NCBI GenBank assembly: GCA_028583605.1 | Contig: CM053332.1 | Coordinates: 10,156,442-10,220,441 of the forward strand | Source of the DNA: Dastarcus helophoroides | Lineage: Eukaryota; Arthropoda; Insecta; Coleoptera; Bothrideridae | DNA length: 64,000 nucleotides | Direction of reading: 5' to 3' | Position numbers and translations under genes: made by a program | Shown here: positions 35,101 to 47,000 of the stretch, one piece after another | How positions within the stretch are numbered: position 1 is the first letter of the stretch | Layout: each line of letters begins with the position of its first letter | The notes under the pieces: generated by a model | Database searches by the model: none | Seen by the model: only the letters and a program-made list of their open reading frames with translations | Told to the model about the DNA's origin: nothing

Positions 35101-36000
35101 TTGTGACAAATTTTTTTTTACGACACTTGTAATATATCATTGGGATTTTCACCCCCTTCCGACGGGGTAGGCTGAAAATGTTGAGTGTCAGTTTGATTCT
35201 TTTTTAATAATTAAACGATGTGTAGAGAAAATTTTTTGTGACAAATTTTTTTTACGACACTTGTAATATATCATTGGGATTTTCACCCCCTCCGACGGGG
35301 TAGGCTGAAAATGTTGAAGTGTCAGTTTAATTCTTTTTTAATAATTAAACGATGTGTAAAGAAAATTTTTTGTGACAAATTTTTTTTACGACACTTGTAA
35401 TATATCATTGGGAATTTCACCCCCTTCGACGGGGTAGGCTGAAAAATGTTGAGTGTCAGTTTGATTCTTTTTTAGTAATTAAACGATGTGTAGAGAAAAT
35501 TTTTTGTGACAAATTTTTTTTACGACACTTGTAATATATCATTGGGATTTTCACCCCCTCCGACGGGGTAGGCTGAAAAATGTTAAGTGTCAGTTTGATT
35601 TTTTTTTAATAATAAAACGATGTGTAGAGAAAATTTTTTGTGACAAATTTTTTTTACGACACTTGTAATATATCATTGGGATTTTCACCCCCTCCGACGG
35701 GGTAGGCTGGAAAATATTAAGTGTCAGTTTGTTTCTTTTTTAATAATTAAACGATGTGTAGAGAAAATTTTTTGTGACAAATTTTTTTTACGACACTTGT
35801 AATATATCATTGGGATTTTCACCCCCTCCGACGGGGTAGGCTGACAAATGTTGAGTGTCAGTTTGGTTCTTTTTTAATAATAAAAGATGTGTAAAGAAAA
35901 AATTTTGTGACAATTTTTTTTCACAGCTCTTGTAATATATTATTGGGATTTTCACCCCCTCCGATGGGGTAGGCTGACAAATGCTGAGTGCCAGTTTAGT
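32198..36000. repeat. Array 3: 28 inverted copies of the 134-bp unit
   Basis: The inverse core CCCCCTCCGACGGGGTAGGC recurs every 134 bp from 32347 to 35967. Units near the outer end and around 33430-33720 are the most diverged (1-bp indels, TAATAATAAAACG), while the inner ones match array 2. The open frame at 32217-32450 is a by-product of the repeat. Confidence 0.97.
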
Positions 36001-36303
36001 TCTTATTCAAAAATGAATCGATTTCCATAGTAAATTTTTTGTGACAAATTTTTTTACGGTTATTATAACACGTTATTACGAAGCCCATTTTGCTCCCCCA
36101 TCGATGGGGTGAAGGGAGAATTATTGTGTCAATTAGCTTTGTTTACTATAATAAAAGGATTTATAAAGAAATAATTGCATGGCACATTAGTGGCGAAGCT
36201 CTAATAACCAAATTCTTACTGTATGCCTCAGACCAGTGCTTTATCGAATACATGCACTATTAAAATTTGTGGCTGGAAATTTTGTTGCTTATTTCACACC
36301 GGT
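36001..36303. repeat. Right terminal inverted repeat of element B
   Basis: This is the inverse of 17493-17800 and 25860-26130. It includes the perfect palindrome CCCCATCGATGGGG near 36095 and ends ATTTCACACCGGT. Confidence 0.9.
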
Positions 36304-36540
36304 CTGGATCGACCGTTAAAGTTGCTAGTCCCCCTAATCCCTACCATTGTCAAAAAATATATATGTTTTATTGCTCCTTGCGCGGTTGAGGGGGTTATTC
36401 AAAAGCTCAAACTCGGAGGTCCAATTCGTTGTTTGAAAATTAGAGTGGGGGAATATCCGCGCAACTTTAATGATCGTATCCTGATAACTTTAACAAGCCT
36501 GCAACTTTAACGGATGCAACTTTAGAAAAGGTCGACTGTA
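36304..36540. mobile_element. Pogo-type MITE copy 1, 5' end cut by element B
   Basis: It matches the intact copy at 36584-36808 from ATCGACCGTTAAAGTTG to the end GGTCGACTG, followed by TA. Its own left end is missing where element B ends, and that left end is not found at 17493 or 25860. Confidence 0.75.
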
Positions 36541-37250
36541 CCATTGTCGCAGGAAATTAACTGAATAGGGGAAATTGGAAATAAAGCAGACTCCCGCTAA
36601 AGTTGCGCTACCGTAACTGAATCGACCGTTAAAATTACTACTCCTCGCTATCCCCACCATTGTCGAAAAATATACATGTTTTATTGATCCTTGCACGATT
36701 ATTCAAAAATTGGAGTTTAGGAATATCCGCGCAACTTTAACGTTCGTATTCTGACAACTTTATTGAGCGGACAACTTTAAAGGGCGCAACTTTAGCGAGA
36801 GTCGACTGTAATAGGGAAATTAGGAAGATCATTGAATGCGCAGGTAATGAGACTTTTTTCAAAGTCAAGAATTTCGATGTTAAAAATTACTCCTGCCAAT
36901 GTCATGAGAGGTTTTGCATCTACTGGAATTTGTCCTGTAGATCCTAATTTTCTAGATGTGCAATTTGACCCTATTCTTCTATCAAAATATAAGAAAACAA
37001 AAAAAAATTGATATCTCACTCCACTACATAAGTAGATGATAATGACAGTACACAAGCCAAGTACACAAGCCAAGTTCATCTGAAACAGTAAAGGCAATTG
37101 CCTCAATGGAAACTATTACAAATGTTAACAAACCCAAAAATGTCTATTCTTATTACCCCCATATTTTTGACTGCCATTAAAAGCAAGTGGTTAATTGTAA
37201 ATTGATTTTTTTGGCAAAAAATTCCACAAAATGTGCATATTTAACAATAT
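36541..37250 (+). pseudogene. Pogo/Tigger-like transposase relic, right copy
   Basis: Reads LKITPANVMRGFASTGICPV-DPNFLDVQFDPILL near 36890-36975, matching the left copy at 9116-9640 and interrupted by MITE copy 2. Confidence 0.55.
36584..36808. mobile_element. Pogo-type MITE copy 2
   Basis: About 225 bp with inverted ends: CAGACTCCCGCTAAAGTTGC on the left, and the inverse of GCAACTTTAGCGAGAGTCGACTG on the right, with TA next to it. It is inserted in the pogo relic, and the left duplication copy lacks it at the matching site (near 9147). Confidence 0.75.
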
Positions 37251-37311
37251 AAATTGACACAAAAATTAATAATAAAATATATCAATCACGAAGATGCCCT
37301 AATTTAAGTTT

Positions 37312-37559
37312 TTTTTGTTCCAACAAGGGCTGGTCCTTGGGTTATCTTCAAAAATGAAATACAAACCTTGTCCCCTGAACCAAGAAAGATTAAAAAATAC
37401 AATAAAGGTGCCCTAACGCGTTTCGATATCCAATCTATCATCTTCATTCATTAGTATCTATCTGAAGACGATAGCTTGGCTACAAATCGCGGTAGAGCAA
37501 CCTTTGTTGTGTTTTAATCTTTCTTGATTTCAGGGGACAAAGATTTGTTCTTTCAATTT
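37312..37559. mobile_element. Hairpin MITE copy 2
   Basis: Orthologous to copy 1 and flanked by the same CTAATTTAAGTTT direct repeat (37299-37311 and 37560-37572). Arms carry TGGTCCTTGGGTTATCTTC and the inverse. Confidence 0.7.
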
Positions 37560-38453
37560 CTAATTTAAGTTTCATTAAGATACATGGAGATTAAACTTCA
37601 AGGTCCAAAAATCGTTTACAATTATCCCACTAGTACAGGGCTGAATATTATTCCAATAGAAGAGGGGACAAGACATTACTCCAAACTTTTGACTGAAAAT
37701 AGAGAGGCATCTCAACAATATCTAGAGTATTTAGATGAGTACGATGAACAGGAGAGTAATGAAGAAGAACTAGACGCTATGATAGCACCTGAAGAAGTTC
37801 AAAGAGTCTTACGAAATCTAAAAAACAATAAGTCGCCAGAACCAGGAGGAGTACCAAATGAACTACTTAAACATGGACCTCAAACTCAGCATACGTATTC
37901 TCGCGGTTTCTTAGGGGAGATAAATCACCACCAGAATGGACAAAGGCTTATAGAACTATTATATAAAAAAAATGTGACTGTAGAAAATTTGATAATTATA
38001 GGGGTATATGTATTGCAAACTCCCGATCTCAAGTATATGGAAAAATCATTAAAAACCGGATAGAAGGTCAAATAAAAGACATCGAGAAGCAAAAAAAGTT
38101 TCCGAGCTGGTATATCCTGCGTGGACGGCATCTTCACTATATAGAGAAACGTTTAGCTCATAATCTTGAAACTAATACTATCTTCATCCATTTAACCAAA
38201 GCGTTTCTTTACAGCTTCTGTGAAAAGCTACGAAAAACTAAGAAGTGAGTCCAAAGTCTAAGTCTAAGGAGTGAATTCAACGAAATATTTATACAAAAGC
38301 ATCACAGCCCACATCAAAATTGGAAAAGTGCTTTCGACAGAAATTAGAATTACGCAAGGCCTAAAACAGGACTGTTGTACCTGCAGCCCCAACACTATTT
38401 AAAATATTTTTCAGTGAAACCTTAACATCATGGCGAAAGAAATGTTACAATAT

Positions 38454-38454
38454 G

Positions 38455-38502
<48 letters not shown>
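38454..38502. repeat. (TA)n microsatellite in the right RTE copy
   Basis: About 24 TA units, grown from a short GGGTATATATATTG seed still seen at 13645-13660 in the left copy. Confidence 0.9.
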
Positions 38503-38503
<1 letters not shown>

Positions 38504-39058
38504 AAAGTAAGAAGCTATTCACAGGTCTTACTAGCTGAAGACGAGGATGATGTCAGTAATATGCTGCGGAAACTTGATGACGAATATTCTAAATGGGGTC
38601 TTGAGATCAATATAGATAAAACAGAATATCTTGTGGAAGGAGATGAAGAAAACAATTTGGGATTAGGCTCGAAAATAATAAAACAAACGAAAAGTTTCAA
38701 GTATCTAGCTGTCACAATAACATCTGACAGCGACAGTAATCACGAGATTAAATCAAGGATGGGAAATGCTACAACTGCTATAAGGCAATTAAATAGTCTT
38801 CGGTGGAACACAAAAATAGAAAATAAAAACAAAATTACAATATTCAAAACAATTGTTGAAAGTATAGGTTTATACGAAGCAGAAGTATGGGAGCTACACA
38901 GAAAAATAAACCCAAAATAAAAGCGATGGAGGTGGATTACTGGAGGCGATGCTGTCGACTGACGAAAATGGACAGAGTCAGAAATGTGGATATCAGAGCG
39001 GAGATGGGAATTGACATTGACATCATAGAGACAATAGAAGTCAAACGGCTGAAGTATG

Positions 39059-40701
39059 CACTGAACCAAAAGTGAGCATAAATACAATGAAAAAGTTCGT
39101 AGCGCAGATGAAATGTTTCGTTAAAGTTGGTCCTACGTAAAGGTTCATTGGGCTAACGAAACTTAGTTCGTCACTTAATGTAATGAAATCTCAACGAATT
39201 CCGTTCATGTTTTAATGTCATATATTTGTTGATGCAATGATCATTCGTTGTTAATTTTATGAATACAATTCGTAATCTTTATGAATTGTAATAATTGGTT
39301 GAATGAACAGGAGCATTGATGCAATGAATCGTATTCGTTGGTAAAACGATTATTAGATATTTCTATTACCATAATGTTCATTGTGTTTATGAATTTCGAT
39401 AATTGCTAGAATGAATAAGGTTGTCATTGTAATGAATTTTATTGAAAAATAATAGTATACAAAATTTCATTAATATAATAATGTTAAATCATCAATGTCC
39501 TTCTGTGCAACATGTAAAGAGTTGAATCTGGAGATTTTTCTATTTTAGATTCTGGTTCCTCGATGTATGTAGATGTTTTACAAGAAGCAAACAATAATTC
39601 CGGCTAATCTTTGATGCTTCTTTCATTATTTGCTTCCTTTTTCATTATCAGATTCGTTTTTATGGAGTATCGATGAATTGTCCACGTCCATCTGTTCGTA
39701 TGTGTACCTACCAAACATAATTCAATAATATTGATTGCAGAATTACCTTAAAATATTAAGACCAAATAGGTAACTAATACTTACTTTTAGAAATATTTTC
39801 CTTGGTTTTGACCTACTCCAATGAAACCTTGATATTTTTTCACATGATAAAGTTACCCAGAAAAATAAGTATGTCGTTTATCATGTTGTTCCAAGTATTA
39901 ATCCATTTGAATGATCGAGAACAACGTTATTCAATCTGCAAGGAAGAGAAAATAAAGAAAGTGCTAGATTTATTTAAACCATACGTACCATCATATAGGG
40001 ATTTACTAAAAGCGCCATTTTTCCGCTGGTGTTTTGCTTCTAAATGATTTTGAATATGGTTAAGTGAAGTTGCACCTTATAATAACTGTAACAGAAATAA
40101 TTGAACTAGGCAAAACTTTATATTTAATAATAATAGTTACCTTTTCCTTTCTAAACATTTAGTAAATATTTCACAGAAAGCCCTCGCTGTATCGTTTCGT
40201 TTATCTGCAAACGATTGAACCAAACTGAGTTCTTATTTTGCAGGTAGTGGACGAAATGGTAATGACAAAATGGCAAGCACATGTACTTTCTCATTATAAG
40301 TTAACAAATCCTGGGTTCAATTGATTCTTTCGTTATTGCAACGTATGGTTTTCAATAATTTATGTTTTTTGTTCGTTATGACAATGAATCACAAAACATT
40401 AAATTAGAAATAGATTATCATATAATACTTTACTACGTTATTACAATGAACAATTTTATAAAACTGTTCGTAAACTGGCAATGAACGTAATTCTTTTATC
40501 CAATAAAATAGTTCATTGGATTTATGAAAATTTTGTTATTAAAATAAATCTTTTACATCCATCCATTCATTAGTACAATGAATGGTAATTTATTTTGACA
40601 ATGAACTCCATCATGAAATTTCATGAAAAAAATAATTGTCTCGATAATATCTTGTCAAAAACCACTTGTTATTGATATTATAAACAGTATTTTTTTCAGT
40701 G
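39059..40701. mobile_element. CACTA/Mirage-like non-autonomous element
   Basis: It is absent from the left RTE copy (site near 14225). The ends are CACTGAA and TTCAGTG, with TG on both sides (39057-39058, 40702-40703), fitting a 2-bp target duplication. Many CAATGAA / TTCATTG words lie near both ends, like the subterminal repeats of CACTA-type elements. The only sizeable frame (39802-40047) shows no domain, so no transposase is encoded. The superfamily is an inference. Confidence 0.5.
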
Positions 40702-41042
40702 TGGGCATCTGAAACGAATGTCTATGGAAAGATGGCTCAAAAGCATATGGGAATGGACTCCGCGTAATCGACGAAATAGGGGGAGACCAAAGCACTCCTG
40801 GAAGGAAAATGTGCAGGAGGCTATGGAGGCGAGAAATCTCGCGGAGCATGAATGTCTTAACCGACGGCAGTGGAAACTAAGTTGCGAGAGGCGGCTCTTG
40901 CCGCAAAAAAAATTGCATAAATAAAACAAAATTAAGACTACTAAGTTTATTTAATTCTTTAATACCTGTGTTTGAGTTATTGACATTTTTATTAAATTAA
41001 TAATAATTTTGAATGATGCAATTCTTTTACTCAATGTGTTTC

Positions 41043-44000
41043 CTATTTTTCGAGATAAAATGGAAAATTTTTATTTTGGGTATTTTCCAGAACCCAGTCG
41101 TCAATTCTCTTAATCATATCGGATGGCATCTCCGTTTGATACTGTTGACATAGGCCGGACCGTACAAATCCCTCTGATGCCTTAACAAAACCAATATTTT
41201 TAAGCGAATTTAGAAAGCGTGTTTTATTGACTGCCTCATTAGCCTTCATGTTCTCAAAAGACAGGTGTTTTTCCAGTGTTATTATATTTTCAGTTGTAAT
41301 GTCAATATTTAAAAAATTAGCACACTTTTTTATCACTTCTCTTAAATTGGTTTTCATCTCTTCGTAGTTAACTATAAGAAGGTTAGACTGAGTTCTCAGG
41401 TTCCAATAAGAAAAGATATGAGACCAATAAGGCCCACACCAAACTGAAAGAAAGGCATTTAATGATACAAATTTTATAAAACCTAAATTCTTTACTTTCT
41501 CCTCTAAGGAAAAGGTTTAAGAACTCTTCAAAAGTATCTTCATATCCCAATAAGTTCTTCACAAAATAATAATGTGACACTACTACATCCCGTGGATTTC
41601 TCATTACATAAATTATCTAAAAGAGTTGGAAAAAATAGAGATTTAATAGAAATTCAGCTTACTTTTGGAGTTTTCCTGTTGTTTTGAATATCCTCTGGTA
41701 AAAGTTGCCAAGGTAAATGAGTCTTAATTATTCGTCTGCCCTTAAGGTTAGCAACAAAATTTACAGAGTTGACTACTTCATCTGGCAAATGTTGCAGCCT
41801 TGAATCAGAGACAGGAAAATAGATTTGCCTTCTGAAAACAAACATATAATTATAAAATAATATTATGTAGACAATTTTGGATTTACTGGGCACTGGTTAC
41901 TTAATATGAAACAGATAAAAAAGTTGAGAATTCTATTAGGTAGAAATGCTGACTAAATATGTCACATTTCGAATGAGTAAGAATTCATGCGTTATCATAC
42001 ACATTGAGATCCACCCATAACCGAATTTACGATTTTTCCGAGAAGGGGCAAAAACTTTTGACTAAAAAGAAAGTTCATTCTCCTCACGACTGCGCCCTAA
42101 CTATTTGGGAATTAGGCGCTTTCCGATTAACTGGCTTCGCCACATGCCTCTGCTTGTCTTCCCCGGTGGACCCTTAGCTATATCCACTTTGTTCGGGTAT
42201 CGAACGCAATGTTTTAGTCATTAAACTAACTTCTAAGTTCTTCTGTAATTTCTCGGGTATGTTTGCTTGAATCACCTTTACTTAATGAATTTGTATTTTA
42301 TCCTGTTCCCTGTAGCAGAGCTCATATATTATGCAGGAATTATGCCAATGTTGCGATCATTTGCTATTTCTTGCTTCAACATATTATGAGAGGCAATATT
42401 GGGAGGAGATTTTAGTAGATCCAACTTTAAACTGGTAAATAAATAGTACATTTTTATAAATTACTGCTTATTCCCTTTCAGTATTGAGAATTGAATTATC
42501 ATCAGAATGGTCAACAAGTAAATATTGTTCATTTCATTAGAAAAAATTATGAACACAATTGATGGTCTTGTAACAAGGGGCAAAACATTTTTTATATAAA
42601 AGCGGACCAGCATTACCTTTCAATTACCAGTTAAAATATAAATACATATATATCTGAACAAGGCAGATAAAAAAAATATAGGGTGTTCCATTTGAGATAA
42701 CAAAGTTATCGCTGTTTGAATTAACCAAAACGTTCAGACGTGGATTCAACACTCGGTATAATGTTTTTTAACTTATAAAAAGTATGCAAGATAGCTTCGT
42801 ATGTGTTCTGCTTACGTACCAAATATGAAATTAATATTTGGTTTCTGGAAAAAGATACAAAGACTTTCGTGGGACCTTGCATCTGTCAAATTTTTTATAA
42901 AAATTAAATTATCCTAAAAACTGTAAATTTTAAGATCGATGTTTATTATTTAAAGTGGCCTTAAAATATCAAATAAAATTTAAAAATGCAATAATATACA
43001 GGGTATCTTATTTAAAATAACTAAGTTGGCGTCAACTTCTGGCATAACCCGAAGCACTAAAACTTTGCGAACATTTTAGTTGTGTTAGCCTTTGTCGAAT
43101 TTGCTAAGTTGTTAAATTTTTTAGTTGAGTACTTTTGTCAAATGTCGATCCCAGTGGAATACACTGTATATAGATGCTTACTCCAAATAGGGACTCCTGA
43201 TTTCCAAATCTTGCTGACAATTTATGAAATCAAGATTATTAACTAGCATCCATATCAACTCTTGCATCCACGTAGTGCCTGAAATAAAGATATATGCAGT
43301 AATGTCATGTGGTGGACAGGGGTGTTAGAGGAATTAGTTTTGCAAAATATCTGGAGGTATTTATCGGATTTCTTGCTTAACAGGTATATCAAATAAGTAG
43401 TTACAATGATATGATATGGATAGTTATTTTTGTTTATTTTTAAGGAATTCACCGGTCAATTAGTTTCCTGTACATTTTCTTTAAATTTCTGTCAGATTTT
43501 ACTAACATTGTTAATTGTAAACCTGCTAAATTGGTGCCGAAGCCGAAATATTCAATGTCAAACTTACGATTTGTAACGTGTAAGGTAAAGGCGAAAAATA
43601 TTTTCCAAGATTTTAATTTATTCGGGCCAAACCTTTCCATAAATTTTGATTAAAAAGTAAGGTGATGTAGGGTGATTTTGCGAATAAAATATTAAAATGT
43701 AAAGTTTTTTAATTGTACCGTTTTTGCGTAATCGTAATTTGAAATTATACATCTCACCGAAATTCGTTGCTTTATTCTGCATATTAAAAAAAAAAGTTTC
43801 GCAGCCTCTATAAATAAGAAAATATTTGAAATAGAAAAGTTATTAAATAATTGGTTTCAAAGTATCATTCCATGTACTATAGAGCAGCGTTTCCCAAACT
43901 TTTTTTTGTCACGGCCCAGTTATTTTTATGCCTCCCCTTCGCGACCCCTTTCTTAACTGTCTTAAAACTTCGTTTTTCTTCTTAAAATTTTGACCACATT

Positions 44001-47000
44001 TTTGAAGCTAGAAGTCAAAATTAAGTCTTTTCTTTCTTTTGTACAATTTTTAATTTTCTTTTCGCAAAATTTCTATTTTGATCCCAATATTTTACGTCGA
44101 ATCCTGAATTAAAATTTTAAATATGGACACATTTCTCTTTAATATTAAAATTGAATTTTTGCACCGTGCTGAGTTTCTTTTAAAATTTCGGTACCTTTTT
44201 GAACATTTTTCGAGCAGATTTAATTCTTTATATTTGTTTAAAAATTCGATGTTAAATAGAGACTTAAATTTCTTAATATTTTGGTTGAAATCTTGTTACT
44301 TCGAATTTCGAAGTCAGCGAAACACATTAACATTCAACGTCGAAGAAACGTGAAATGATAAAACTTTGAAATTTGAATTTAAATTTCTAATCTTTGATGT
44401 TTAACTTCTTCTGTTCTTTTTTATTAAGACTTTTTTCTAAAGATGTTCACTTTAGAAATCGTAAGGTTTTTTCCAGATTTTTGTTAATTAGAGTTAAAAT
44501 GTCATTTTCTTTTTATTTTTTACAACACAAACGTTTAATTATTTTCTAAACTTCTGGTCTAAACTTAAACTCGTTTTTTTTCTTAAGCCAATTTTAGGAA
44601 GAATTTTTCTCAATATTGAAACTGACATTGATTTTTTATTAACTTTTAATAAAAACTGAAAACTTTAAATAGAAATTTGGACTTTTTTTTTAAATTTAGA
44701 AAGGAAAAGCTATAATTGGTTTTTTTTCTAGATTTTTTTACCATTTCTCCTAAAATTTCTATTTTAATTAAAAAATTCGATCTCTTGTTAAAAATGGAAA
44801 CTTCAAAAATATGAGCTTAAACGTGGACTTTTAACCTTTTTATTAGGAATCTATAATTCAATATTTCAATTCCTCTGAGAACTACAAATTAAGATGTTCA
44901 GTTTTTAGTTTCAGTGAGTTTAAACCAGCAAGTTTGAGAAAAATAGCATTGGAAATTTTCAGAAAATTAAAATCGTTTACTTTTTAAAGGAAAATTGAAA
45001 TACAAATCTTGTCGCTTGAAACCAAAAAAGATTAGAAAACACAACAAAGGTTTCTCTAACGCGAGATGCATCTATCTGAAGATGATAGCTTGGCTTCAGA
45101 GAGATGTACCTCTCTAAAAATGATAGTTTGTTTATTGAAACGCGTTAGAGCAACCTTTATTATGTTTTCTAATCTTTCTTGGTTTCAGGGGACAAGATTT
45201 GTATTTGCATTATTGAAAATAACCAAGGACTAGTCCGTTGCATCAAAATGTTTAAAGGAAGTCAAAATTTTATAAAGTGGACATCCTCAATATAAATCAA
45301 AATTTTATAAAAAAAAGTCGAAATTTCGATAAAAATCAAAATTAGTCAAAATTTTGAAAAAAAGTATAAGTTTTGAAAACAGTATAAATTTTAAAATGCT
45401 GAAATTTTCAGAGTCCAAATGTTAAGAAAATTTGAGAATTGCTTAATTTCTGAAAGTCAAACTTTTCTAAAAACATCGAATTTTTGAAAAAAAGCTAATA
45501 ATGTATAAAAAAAGTCGAAATTAAAAACAATAGAATTTTTTTTAAGTGAACAATTGCAAAAAGTAAATCTGAAGAAAGTTAAAATGTACCAAAAAAGGTC
45601 AAAATTTTCTGTCTAACTATTGAAAAAACTCAAAAGTTTGAGATGTTCATTTTTTAAAGTTAAATTTACAAAACAATTTCTTAAAAAAGTATAACATTTA
45701 AAGTAAAAGTCGAAATGTTCATAAAAATGGAAAAAAAGTGGAAATTTTAAATTAGAAATTTTATATTAAATGTCAAAATTTAGATAAAGGCAAAAATTTG
45801 AAACCGAAATTTTTACAAAAAATCAAAATTTAGAAATGATGTAAATTTTGAAATGTCGAAATTTCAGAAAATGAAAGTTTTTAAAAAGTCGAAATTTTCA
45901 GAAAAATAATTTTGATAAAAGCTGAATGCTTCAGAAAAGAGTAGAAATAGTGTCAGAAAGTTCTTATTTCAAGAAAAATTAGAATCATTTAGAAATAGTC
46001 CACCTTTTGAAAAAAGTCGAAATTTTTATTGGAAAAATTTCAAAAGTTTTTAGAAGGTACAATAAAAATCGATCATTTCAGGACCAAGTACAAAATTGAA
46101 ATTTATAAAATAGGTCGAATTTTTCAAAAATAAAGTGAAAACTTCAGAGAAAAGTCAAAATTTTGAATCGAAATTTTCAAAATACACAAAATAAAATTCT
46201 CCAAAAAACCAAAATTTTGAAAAAGGTAGACATTTTTGAAATAAGTCCAAAAAATGCTAAAAAGGTCGAAATTTTGAGGTAATTACAGAAAGTCCCAAAA
46301 TAAGTAAAGTTTTTAAAATACCAACATTTTGAAAAAAACTGAGATTTTGAAAAAGTGCAAATTTTGAAAAATAAAGGGGATTTTTAAATGTCGAAGAAAT
46401 TATAAATAGTGAAAATGTTCTAGAAAATCGTTTTCTTTAAAGTCGACAGTTTCAAAAAGTTGAATTCATCAAAAAGTTTCAAAGAAAATAACAGTTTTGA
46501 ACAAAGTTGAGATTTGCAGTTAATTATTAAAAAAGTGGAAATTTTCAATAAATTAGATTTGGAAAAAATCATTTTTAAAATCAGTTTTTAAAGCACAATT
46601 AAAAAAATATTGAGAAATAGAAAAAAAAATGATTTCTTCTTAGCTTAGCCGCCTGTCGTGTGGTACGTCGAGGAGGGGTTAAAATCTAAATTTGGGGAAC
46701 AAGCCATCATTTTTAAGGGTATAAAAATTTTCTGAGAAAAAATATAAAAAATCCGAACTTATTAACAAAAAGTTTGAAAAAGAGCTAATTCTTTATAAAA
46801 AAAATGCTTCATATTTATAGGATTACAAAATGCCCTAGAAATTTAATATCCCTTGTTCGCGCAAATTTTATGAATGTAACTGAACAATATGGAAAAAGTT
46901 TTGCGCTTCGGTATTTTATTTTCATGGCCCGGTCCCAGTATTTAAGTATTTGAGCTATAACTGGATTGCCCATTTTTTTAAATAAAATTAATTTTTTGCG

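Larger units (their letters stand above)
25860..36303. mobile_element. Element B: non-autonomous foldback element with two inverted arrays
   Basis: The left terminus is ACCGGTGTGAAATGAGCAAC (25860) and the right terminus is the inverse, ending CACACCGGT (36303). The order is array 2 (33 direct units), a tail with the small ORF, a shortened copy of the large gene (about 30960-32197) and array 3 (28 inverted units). It looks like an internal-deletion derivative that an intact relative such as A could mobilise. No matching target-site duplication is seen. Confidence 0.85.
37628..40925 (+). mobile_element. Decayed RTE-like retrotransposon, right copy
   Basis: It matches 12815-14440: NNKSPEPGGVPNELLKHGP at about 37825, an RT remnant at 38501-38920 (MLRKLDDEYSKWGLEINIDKTEYLVEG), and the tail KSIWEWTPRNRRNRGRPKHS at 40718-40924. 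The endonuclease part is missing at the 37627 junction. A (TA)n tract (38454-38502) and a 1643-bp insertion (39059-40701) interrupt it. Confidence 0.85.
36541..43795. repeat. Segmental duplication, right copy
   Basis: It carries the same ordered markers as 9116-17388, with a junction at about 37627 where the left copy has a further 2.87 kb (9943-12815). The right copy also has the private insertion at 39059-40701. Its left boundary is hidden by the MITE and element B. Confidence 0.75.

Noticed and set aside
17480..36320. Target-site duplication for elements A, B or the A-B composite
   Set aside because: The bases beside 17493, 25860 and 36303 were compared in all pairings, and no convincing 4-10-bp match was found.
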